Below, piece by piece: positions 1 through 3,571 of a DNA stretch of 5,016 nt (position 1 is the first letter of the stretch; each line of letters starts with the position of its first letter). The notes below the pieces were generated by a model, which worked only from the letters and a program-made list of their open reading frames with translations, made no database searches and had not been told where the DNA came from. A program made the position numbers and the translations under genes. Source of the stretch: CAYLWN01 sp964387625 (GTDB taxonomy: Bacteria > Patescibacteriota > Microgenomatia > UBA10105); contig CAYLWN010000051.1 of NCBI GenBank assembly GCA_964387625.1, positions 1 through 5,016 on the forward strand, in the 5' to 3' direction.

Positions 1-161
1 TTATTTTCAATGTCTTTCCCTGTTCCAATATCCATCCCCTGATATACCTGCCTGCTATCAGCATTGACAATTTCCCCATTAAATTTTTTAGCCAATTTTA
101 TAGCTAATTCAGTTTTCCCCGTTGCAGTCGGACCAGTGATGATTAAGATCTTTTTATTCAT
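1..161 (-). CDS. miaA: tRNA dimethylallyltransferase MiaA, N-terminal part (cut by window edge)
   Basis: MiaA transfers a dimethylallyl group from DMAPP to N6 of adenine 37 in tRNAs reading codons that start with U, giving i6A37, the substrate of MiaB. Fifty-three complete codons are visible, beginning MNKKILIITGPTATGKTELA. The P-loop GPTATGKT is at residues 10-17 and the family motif NADSRQVYQGMDIGT at residues 33-47; together these identify MiaA rather than another P-loop kinase. The ATG at 159-161 puts the P-loop at its normal distance from the N terminus. No Shine-Dalgarno sequence precedes it, and the base of a long hairpin (176-296) ends 14 nt upstream. The gene follows miaB on the same strand, matching their consecutive steps. 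The remaining roughly 250 residues lie beyond position 1. Confidence 0.95.
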   Translation of the reverse strand, partial: MNKKILIITGPTATGKTELAIKLAKKFNGEIVNADSRQVYQGMDIGTGKDIEN

Positions 162-175
162 ATAAATTATGAAAT

Positions 176-296
176 AACCCTTGAAGTGTTTTCCGTGGAT
201 TTTCTTACTGAAAGATAAAAGTGTGGAAACGGCCCCATGGTCCGAGGCTCCACCTGATTATCTGAAGTTAGAAAATCCGGAAAACCTTCACGGGTT
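176..296. repeat. 121-nt nested hairpin in the miaB-miaA spacer (structured RNA or mobile palindrome)
   Basis: The arms pair in steps: 176-180 with 292-296, 182-186 with 286-290, 188-194 with 279-285, 197-205 with 270-278 (nine perfect pairs), 207-209 with 266-268, 213-218 with 258-263, and 223-227 with 249-253. The apex is GC-rich. Between the 207-209 and 213-218 helices lies an internal loop GAA opposite GA that could form tandem G-A pairs. The multi-step helix with small internal loops looks like a folded RNA or a MITE-like palindrome, and not a simple terminator because no T-tract follows on either strand. If miaA is read through from miaB, the structure ends 14 nt before the miaA start codon. 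I cannot assign it to a known RNA family, and the working strand is unknown. Confidence 0.6.
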
Positions 297-309
297 TGCC
301 TTCTCTTTG

Positions 310-342
310 GTTACTTTCTCTGGAGCATGCAGAGAAAGTAAC
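310..342. repeat. Perfect 13-bp hairpin downstream of miaB
   Basis: GTTACTTTCTCTG at 310-322 is the exact reverse complement of CAGAGAAAGTAAC at 330-342, with a 7-nt loop. There is no run of T after either arm on either strand, so it is a poor intrinsic terminator, although it lies about 60 nt past the miaB stop and could stabilise the 3' end of the mRNA. The TTTGGTTACTTT-type core resembles hairpin repeats that I recall from other bacterial genomes, so a dispersed palindrome is the likelier reading. This resemblance is from memory and untested. Confidence 0.6.
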
Positions 343-362
343 AAGAATAATAAAAATATTAT

Positions 363-379
363 CCTTCGACAAGCTCAGG
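363..379. repeat. Short dispersed repeat CCTTCGACAAGCTCAGG
   Basis: This 17-bp sequence, read on the minus strand as CCTGAGCTTGTCGAAGG, matches the 17-bp copy at 1764-1780 except for two central bases, and matches both ends of the longer copy at 1795-1821. CCTGAGC and GTCGAAGG are the conserved ends and the middle varies. It lies just after the miaB stop codon. Repeats of this form are common between genes in many bacterial genomes. Its function is unknown. Confidence 0.75.
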
Positions 380-404
380 AAATATAATCACTGGTATGGA
401 AAAA

Positions 405-1673
405 TTATTTTTTTCTGATTTTTCTGTATTTTTCAACATTATATTTTCCTGATCTTAGGTTTTGTTGATTTATTAAATCATCTAATATTTTCCATCTACG
501 TTTCTTTTCTATATAGGGAATATCGTCTGTAAAAGTCTTATGTGCTGCAGTTATTGGTCTATCCGAATACTCTGCAATATAAGCTTTGGTAAAACCTACT
601 TTATTACATAATTTGACGGTATTTTCAAATTGCTCATTAGTCTCACCTGGAAATCCCACAATGATATCCGTACTGAATGTCATATTGGGAATTTGGGATT
701 TTATTTTATTTACTAAATTAAGATATTGCTTGGCTGTATACCAACGATTCATTCTTTGCAAAACTTTATCATCACCTGATTGTAACGGTAAATGCAGATG
801 ACGAGTAATTTTTGTATTCATTTTAATAGTTTTTATCAAATCGTCGCTAAAATCCCAAGGATTTGAGGAAATAAAGTCTACTTTTTCTACACCTGATATT
901 TTACACACTTCATTTAATAGATGAGGAAAAAGTGTCGGAATCCTTAATCTTCCTAAGTGCTTTACATAAGTAACTTTAATTTGTTGTTTATTGTCATTGC
1001 GAAGCTGCTCTGCAACTGAAACAATCTTCTCCTTTGTCATTCCCTTGAAAAAGGGAATCTTAAGATCCCCGCTTTCGCGAGGATGACTAATCAGGTCACT
1101 TCCATATGAATTTACATTTTGACCTATCAAAGTGATTTCTCTATAACCATCTTTAGCTAATTTAGATATTTCATCAATGATTTCTGCATACGGTCTTGAT
1201 ACTTCTCTGCCTCTGGTAAATGGAACTACACAATATGTGCAAAAATTGTTACAACCATTAGAAATTGGTACCCAGGCATGAATTTTATTATCTCTAATAG
1301 GCAGGTTATCAAAGCCAATTTCTTCAATGGGAATAAGTTCAACTTGAGGCATGGTTTCACGGACTTTCTGCATAAACTTTCCTGATTTATCCCTAACAGC
1401 CATACCAACCATACAGCCGGTTAAAATGATTTTTTTATTATTATCTTTTTGTCTTAACTGTCTTACTGTCTTACTGTCTTTTATCAAGTTGTTAACTAGC
1501 CCATACACCCGGTTTTCAGCTGATTCGCGCACCATACAGGAGTTTATGACTATATAATCAGCCAGTTCTATGGTTGAAGCTGGTTGCATACCTTTAGCTT
1601 TGAGCCAGCCCGCAATCCGCTCACTATCAGCCTGATTAGCAGCACAACCGAACGTGGTTATATGATATTTCAT
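405..1673 (-). CDS. miaB: tRNA-2-methylthio-N6-dimethylallyladenosine synthase MiaB, with in-frame repeat insertion and no TRAM domain
   Basis: MiaB is a radical-SAM methylthiotransferase that converts i6A37 to ms2i6A37 in tRNA. The protein is 422 residues from the ATG at 1671-1673, which starts MKYHITTFGCAANQADSER. The N-terminal UPF0004 domain has cysteines C10, C46 and C87 for the auxiliary 4Fe-4S cluster. The radical-SAM motif CNNFCTYC is at residues 141-148, followed by the family motifs GQNVNSYG (184-191), LHLPLQSG (293-300) and IIVGFPGE (337-344). Two oddities stand out. Residues about 195-229 are encoded by palindromic repeats at 987-1090. The chain also ends about 40 residues after AYIAEYSDRP, without the usual C-terminal TRAM RNA-binding domain. 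An ATG 20 codons upstream (1733) would add a hydrophobic stretch before the conserved start; I reject it because it overlaps the TATAAT box. There is no Shine-Dalgarno sequence. The miaA neighbour favours MiaB over MtaB or RimO. Confidence 0.93.
   Translation of the reverse strand: MKYHITTFGCAANQADSERIAGWLKAKGMQPASTIELADYIVINSCMVRESAENRVYGLVNNLIKDSKTVRQLRQKDNNKKIILTGCMVGMAVRDKSGKFMQKVRETMPQVELIPIEEIGFDNLPIRDNKIHAWVPISNGCNNFCTYCVVPFTRGREVSRPYAEIIDEISKLAKDGYREITLIGQNVNSYGSDLISHPRESGDLKIPFFKGMTKEKIVSVAEQLRNDNKQQIKVTYVKHLGRLRIPTLFPHLLNEVCKISGVEKVDFISSNPWDFSDDLIKTIKMNTKITRHLHLPLQSGDDKVLQRMNRWYTAKQYLNLVNKIKSQIPNMTFSTDIIVGFPGETNEQFENTVKLCNKVGFTKAYIAEYSDRPITAAHKTFTDDIPYIEKKRRWKILDDLINQQNLRSGKYNVEKYRKIRKK
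993..1027. repeat. Palindromic repeat unit A inside miaB (GTCATTGCGA...CAATCT type)
   Basis: The segment starts GTCATTGCGAAG and ends ACTGAAACAATCT. This matches the ends of a widespread bacterial intergenic repeat that runs GTCATTGCGA...GAAGCAATCT; the comparison is from memory. It lies in frame within miaB and encodes part of residues 216-227. It is 8 bp from repeat unit B and appears to be part of the same compound insertion. Confidence 0.65.
1036..1087. repeat. Paired palindromic repeat units B and C inside miaB
   Basis: Unit B has ATTCCCTT (1039-1046) pairing with AAGGGAAT (1051-1058) over a GAAA loop. Unit C has ATCCCCGC (1065-1072) pairing, with one mismatch, with GCGAGGAT (1077-1084). 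The two units are mirror images: the outer ends are GTCAT at 1036-1040 and ATGAC at 1083-1087. On the minus strand unit C reads GTCATCCTCGCGAAAGCGGG and is translated as SHPRESGD within MiaB, a peptide typical of translated copies of this kind of repeat. The reading frame stays open through all units. Confidence 0.8.
1452..1480. repeat. Octamer tandem repeat in miaB
   Basis: The plus strand carries TCTTAACTG followed by two exact TCTTACTG units and the start of another (TCTT). On the coding strand this gives residues 65-75 of MiaB (KDSKTVRQLRQ), between the second and third cluster cysteines (C46 and C87). Three 8-bp units make 24 bp, so adding or losing three units would keep the frame, while a single unit would not. 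This is a hydrophilic loop region where length change may be tolerated. Confidence 0.7.
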
Positions 1674-1686
1674 GAATGTAATTATA
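1674..1686 (-). promoter_or_regulatory. Candidate -10 box of a leaderless miaB promoter
   Basis: On the minus strand TATAAT (1686-1681) is followed by seven bases (TACATTC) and then directly by the miaB ATG. Transcription from this box would start at or next to the A of the start codon. No Shine-Dalgarno sequence fits in the gap. I see no good -35 hexamer at 16-18 nt, so the call rests on the perfect -10 and its spacing. Confidence 0.5.
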
Positions 1687-1763
1687 CAGGGTATAACAAA
1701 TAATACGAGCAGGATGAAAATTTCGAAGATCACATTCGAGGACGATTGATACTAAAATTACTG

Positions 1764-1822
1764 CCTGAGCCTGTCGAAGGCTCACTTTGAAAAACCTTTC
1801 GACTCGCTCCACTCGCTCAGGG
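1764..1822. repeat. Inverted pair of CCTGAGC...GTCGAAGG repeats between HAD and miaB (possible HAD terminator)
   Basis: One copy runs forward at 1764-1780 (CCTGAGCCTGTCGAAGG). A longer inverted copy at 1795-1821 has a 10-bp larger, internally repeated centre (ACTCGCTCC, ACTCGCTC). The two copies can pair with each other into one long hairpin, and the first also holds a small hairpin GAGCC/GGCTC. In the HAD mRNA this structure begins about 10 nt after the stop codon. It could act as a transcription terminator or 3'-end stabiliser, although no T-run follows it immediately. The same repeat occurs at 363-379. Confidence 0.7.
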
Positions 1823-1831
1823 AATAAAAAA

Positions 1832-2587
1832 TTATTTACCTAAAACAAATTTTTCTATAACTGTCGCTACTCCGTCTTCATCAACTGATGGAGCTATAAA
1901 ATCAGCAATTGCCTTAAGTTCCGGCACTGCATTTCCCATGGCAATCTTCAACCCACAAGCCATCAGGAGCGGAAAATCATTATAAGCATCACCTACGCCA
2001 ATCATTTCATGGGTTTGGATTTTGAGTATTTTGGCAATTTCTATAATTCCATGTAATTTAGTAGCATTTTTATCACATATCTCTAACATAAAAGTCCCGG
2101 GAACTCTGATAGAAATAAGCTTATGAACTACTATCTCTGAAAACTGTTTAAGTTCATTTTCTACTTGATCAATTATTTCTTTAGGCAGATGAGTATCTGA
2201 AAATATACTTAAAATTTTTGGAGGATTTGCTTTATTTTCATACATAGATTCTAAAGTTCCATCAAAAACATAACTTTGTAATTTATATTTTTTAAAAACT
2301 TTATTAATCACGGGTAATAATGATTTATCTAAAGGAGTTTCTTTAATAACCTTCTTTGTAATTGGGTCATAAATTTGGATGCCATTTGCAACTACGCAAG
2401 GACCTGACAAATCCAGATGATTAAATATTTTTTCAACTTCTAAATAAGATCTGCCTGTAGCAAGACATACATGAATTTTCTTTTTAGCAGCATTTATTGC
2501 TTGGGTAACTCTTGGTGCGGGTAAAGTTTCTAACGCATGTTTAACAGTAGTTCCATCCAAATCTAGAAAAATAGCTTTGTATTTCAT
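1832..2587 (-). CDS. Cof-type HAD-IIB family phosphatase
   Basis: This is a 251-residue haloacid dehalogenase superfamily hydrolase of the Cof/IIB type, which typically dephosphorylates sugar phosphates, nucleotides or related small metabolites in the cytoplasm. Motif I is DLDGT at residues 9-13 (nucleophile D9, acid/base D11). Motif II is the threonine of TGR at 44-46. Motif III is K177. Motif IV is GVGDAYND at 197-204, with metal ligands D200 and D204. The roughly 110 residues between motifs II and III fit a type IIB cap. The end, AVPELKAIADFIAPSVDEDGV, is typical of Cof proteins. All catalytic residues are present. I chose the ATG at 2585-2587 (MKYKAIFLDLDGT); an ATG three codons earlier overlaps the TATAAT box. 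There is no Shine-Dalgarno sequence. The natural substrate cannot be told from sequence, and the neighbours do not suggest one. Confidence 0.9.
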   Translation of the reverse strand: MKYKAIFLDLDGTTVKHALETLPAPRVTQAINAAKKKIHVCLATGRSYLEVEKIFNHLDLSGPCVVANGIQIYDPITKKVIKETPLDKSLLPVINKVFKKYKLQSYVFDGTLESMYENKANPPKILSIFSDTHLPKEIIDQVENELKQFSEIVVHKLISIRVPGTFMLEICDKNATKLHGIIEIAKILKIQTHEMIGVGDAYNDFPLLMACGLKIAMGNAVPELKAIADFIAPSVDEDGVATVIEKFVLGK

Positions 2588-2603
2588 AAATGTCATTATA
2601 ACA
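2588..2603 (-). promoter_or_regulatory. Extended -10 promoter of a probable leaderless HAD transcript
   Basis: The minus strand reads TGTTATAAT (2603-2595), a perfect extended -10 (TGnTATAAT), then seven bases (GACATTT), then the ATG at 2587. The spacing is identical to that before miaB. An extended -10 does not require a strong -35, and none is seen. The transcript would begin at or next to the start codon. Confidence 0.6.
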
Positions 2604-2631
2604 CCATAAATATACCGATTTTCTTTGAATT

Positions 2632-2660
2632 AGCAAGATTTTTTATAATAAAATCTTGCT
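2632..2660. repeat. Perfect 11-bp hairpin AGCAAGATTTT/AAAATCTTGCT
   Basis: The arms at 2632-2642 and 2650-2660 pair exactly over a 7-nt loop. On the minus strand the hairpin is followed by AATTC, so it lacks the T-run of a typical intrinsic terminator. It sits 32 bp upstream of the HAD -10 box. It may be a component of the inverted-repeat segment around it or a secondary barrier to read-through from HU. Confidence 0.55.
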
Positions 2661-2671
2661 TAAATAGGATG

Positions 2672-2689
2672 ATCGAGTATATACACGAT
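2672..2689. promoter_or_regulatory. Operator-like 18-bp dyad
   Basis: ATCGAGTATATACACGAT pairs with its own reverse complement at 16 of 18 positions; only the symmetric A/A pair breaks the dyad. The length and half-site spacing suit a dimeric DNA-binding regulator. It lies 72 bp upstream of the HAD -10 box, which is far for a classic repressor site. It may instead be part of the surrounding inverted-repeat segment. Confidence 0.35.
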
Positions 2690-2717
2690 GTATTTTTCAA
2701 ATACAATCGGTATAAAC

Positions 2718-2762
2718 AAGGAAAGAACCGCTTAAGTATATAACTTTTCGGTATCTTTCCTT
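2718..2762 (-). terminator. Probable terminator hairpin after the HU gene
   Basis: The hairpin starts 16 nt past the HU stop codon. AAGGAAAGA pairs with TCTTTCCTT (nine pairs), then, after a one-base bulge, ACCG pairs with CGGT. An inner AAGT/ACTT stem caps the structure. On the minus strand it is followed by TGTTTAT, a weak T-tract, so termination may be partial. An A-rich stretch precedes it, and on the plus strand the T-rich continuation is better. Confidence 0.6.
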
Positions 2763-2778
2763 TAATTTTAGAAGTCAT

Positions 2779-3051
2779 TTAACGAACTGCTTTTTTCAAA
2801 GCTTTACCAGCAGTAAATCCTGGAGTTTTCCGTGCCGGAATATTGATTGTTGCTCCTGTTTGTGGATTTCTACCAGTTCTCGCTGCTCTACTTCTTACCA
2901 TAAAAGTACCAAATCCAGTCACAACTACTTTTTCACCTTTTTTTAATGCGTCTTCAATAGCTTTGAAAACTGCTGCGACCGATTCTTTAGCGGCTTTATT
3001 GGTCAGATTAACTTTTTTTGCTACCATTTCAACCAAATCAGCTTTTGTCAT
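2779..3051 (-). CDS. hup: HU-family DNA-binding nucleoid protein
   Basis: HU is a small basic dimeric protein that bends and compacts chromosomal DNA without strong sequence preference. The product is 90 residues, the standard HU length. It starts MTKADLVEMVAKK and carries the family signature GFGTF (46-50) and the beta-arm motif GRNPQTG (60-66). Proline 63 is the residue that intercalates into the minor groove. The C terminus ends in a basic helix, KALKKAVR. I place the start at the ATG at 3049-3051, because an ATG three codons upstream is only 3 nt from the ribosome binding site core and would add residues outside the family pattern. It is the only complete gene here with a clear Shine-Dalgarno sequence, as expected for an abundant protein. 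HU and IHF subunits look alike; the lack of IHF-specific context favours HU. Confidence 0.96.
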   Translation of the reverse strand: MTKADLVEMVAKKVNLTNKAAKESVAAVFKAIEDALKKGEKVVVTGFGTFMVRSRAARTGRNPQTGATINIPARKTPGFTAGKALKKAVR

Positions 3052-3060
3052 AAATATCAT

Positions 3061-3070
3061 TCACCCCCTT
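3061..3070 (-). promoter_or_regulatory. Ribosome binding site of the HU gene
   Basis: The minus strand reads AAGGGGGTGA, which pairs well with the anti-Shine-Dalgarno end of 16S rRNA (GGGGGUGA against UCACCUCC with one G-U pair). It lies 9 nt before the chosen ATG at 3051. The ATG at 3060 directly abuts the motif, so the site decides in favour of the downstream start. None of the other complete gene starts in the window has a comparable site. Confidence 0.8.
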
Positions 3071-3074
3071 CGTT

Positions 3075-3114
3075 AGAAACTGTTAATGAGTTAATAAACG
3101 AATTTACAGTTTCT
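3075..3114 (-). promoter_or_regulatory. Leader hairpin directly upstream of the HU ribosome binding site
   Basis: AGAAACTGT (3075-3083) is the exact reverse complement of ACAGTTTCT (3106-3114), separated by 22 nt of A/T-rich sequence. In the HU mRNA the stem ends only 4 nt before the Shine-Dalgarno sequence, so it could affect ribosome access or protect the 5' end. As DNA it could also be a protein-binding dyad. No known family is recognised. Confidence 0.45.
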
Positions 3115-3118
3115 TACG

Positions 3119-3186
3119 TCCTCCAAAGATCGCTCCATGAGCCGCGCTACGAATAGTAGGTAAGGCGAATGGCAAGATCAGGAGGA
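3119..3186 (-). ncRNA. 68-nt multi-segment hairpin in the HU leader (candidate structured RNA)
   Basis: Five helices stack in order: TCCTCC (3119-3124) with GGAGGA (3181-3186); GATC (3128-3131) with GATC (3176-3179); CCAT (3135-3138) with ATGG (3169-3172); GCC (3141-3143) with GGC (3164-3166); and CTAC (3147-3150) with GTAG (3156-3159) over a 5-nt loop. That makes 21 pairs. The joining internal loops are small, and one is GA opposite GA in the plus reading. The outermost helix pairs a UCCUCC (anti-SD-like) with a GGAGGA (SD-like) sequence, but no start codon follows at useful distance. It lies 5' of the HU leader hairpin in the inferred transcript. I do not recognise it as a known riboswitch, SRP RNA or 6S RNA. 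It is an unnamed candidate, and its strand is inferred from the gene. Confidence 0.45.
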
Positions 3187-3214
3187 TATTCAATTTTAAT
3201 TTTTTTGATTTGAA

Positions 3215-3256
3215 ATCCTGAAACACTTGCCTGCGCAAGCAGGAGTTCAGGATGAC
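3215..3256. repeat. Palindromic repeat GTCATCCTGAA type in the HU leader
   Basis: ATCCTGAA (3215-3222) pairs with TTCAGGAT (3246-3253), and inside it CCTGC pairs with GCAGG around a GCAA tetraloop (3230-3243). On the minus strand the unit begins GTCATCCTGAACTCC, sharing the GTCAT start with the units inside miaB at 993-1087. It belongs to the same loose class of short dispersed palindromes. Confidence 0.7.
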
Positions 3257-3342
3257 TTATGTTATTTTTTTTCACGGTCGTCACAACAATATATTTTGAG
3301 CAGGAAAATTTATTTAGAAGGAGACAACGCGATTCTACAATC

Positions 3343-3371
3343 AAGATAATTTTTTTTTGCTGCTATGTCAA
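3343..3371 (-). promoter_or_regulatory. Candidate promoter of the HU gene
   Basis: On the minus strand TTGACA (3371-3366) is a perfect -35 hexamer, followed by a 17-bp spacer containing nine consecutive A and then TATCTT (3348-3343, four of six matches to TATAAT). Transcription would start near 3336, giving a leader of about 285 nt before the HU start codon. A TATAAT at 3395-3390 is an alternative -10 but has no good -35. Confidence 0.5.
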
Positions 3372-3423
3372 GCAGATCTTTACTATGAGATTATATTTTA
3401 TTGTGAAGACAAGCTAAAGTAAA

Positions 3424-3453
3424 TTACTATAGATAATTATGTTGCTATAGTAA
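3424..3453. repeat. Inverted repeat TTACTATAG/CTATAGTAA
   Basis: Perfect 9-bp arms at 3424-3432 and 3445-3453 are separated by 12 bp. Each arm contains the self-complementary CTATAG. It lies upstream of the candidate HU promoter, where it could be a regulator site, or it could form a weak hairpin after rny. It is A/T-rich, so chance is a real alternative. Confidence 0.35.
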
Positions 3454-3454
3454 G

Positions 3455-3571
3455 ATATATTACTAATTTAAAATTTATAATTTAAAATTTGAAATGAAAT
3501 ATAAAATTATTTAACATTTAAAATTAAAACATTAATTAAAAATTTAAAATTTCAAATTAAAAATTAGCTTT
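3455..3571. other. A/T-only palindromic spacer after rny
   Basis: About 115 bp consist almost wholly of A and T, built from reiterated AATTTAAAATTT-like words in both orientations. For example, a copy near 3476-3491 is largely complementary to one near 3551-3566. Many alternative A-T hairpins are possible. It starts at the rny stop codon and may act as a diffuse terminator or mRNA 3' structure. There is no coding potential and no GC-rich terminator. Confidence 0.5.

Larger units (their letters stand above)
2611..2714. repeat. 104-bp segment bounded by perfect 10-bp inverted repeats
   Basis: TATACCGATT at 2611-2620 and AATCGGTATA at 2705-2714 are exact reverse complements. Between them lie a perfect 11-bp hairpin (2632-2660), an 18-bp dyad (2672-2689) and a small hairpin TGTATTT/AAATACA (2689-2705, 3-nt loop). 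The segment fills most of the spacer between HU and HAD. It could be a MITE-like element with terminal repeats and a TA target duplication, or a folded mRNA region. No transposase gene is present in the window, so mobility is only inferred. Confidence 0.5.

Noticed and set aside
181..387. Plus-strand open frame of 68 codons in the miaB-miaA spacer
   Set aside because: It starts with TTG inside the left arm of the 121-nt hairpin and runs through the 13-bp hairpin and the CCTTCGACAAGCTCAGG repeat. It has no ribosome binding site, and its sequence is explained by translated repeats.
1674..1733. Twenty-residue hydrophobic N-terminal extension of MiaB
   Set aside because: MiaB is cytoplasmic and the conserved family start begins at the internal Met at 1673. 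The extension overlaps the TATAAT box and has no ribosome binding site.
2596..2778. Minus-strand 60-codon open frame directly after the HU stop codon
   Set aside because: It is read entirely through the terminator hairpin, the inverted-repeat segment and the HAD -10 box. It has no ribosome binding site and no recognisable protein features.
3094..3138. Short upstream open frame of 15 codons (ATG at 3138) in the HU leader
   Set aside because: There is no Shine-Dalgarno sequence before the ATG, and its bases are accounted for by the two leader hairpins. It is too short to support from sequence alone.
3119..3186. tRNA or SRP RNA as the explanation of the HU leader fold
   Set aside because: There is no cloverleaf, no T-loop GTTCRA box, and no SRP GGAAG/AGCA apical motif. 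The structure is a single long interrupted hairpin.
3147..3344. Minus-strand 65-codon open frame in the HU upstream region
   Set aside because: It covers the palindromic repeat at 3215-3256 and part of the structured leader, has no ribosome binding site, and its composition looks like translated repeat and A/T-rich spacer.
3455..3571. Possible replication origin or CRISPR-like array in the A/T-rich reiterated tract
   Set aside because: I see no DnaA boxes, no regular repeat-spacer pattern and no adjacent dnaA or cas genes. Low-complexity A/T words explain the repetition.
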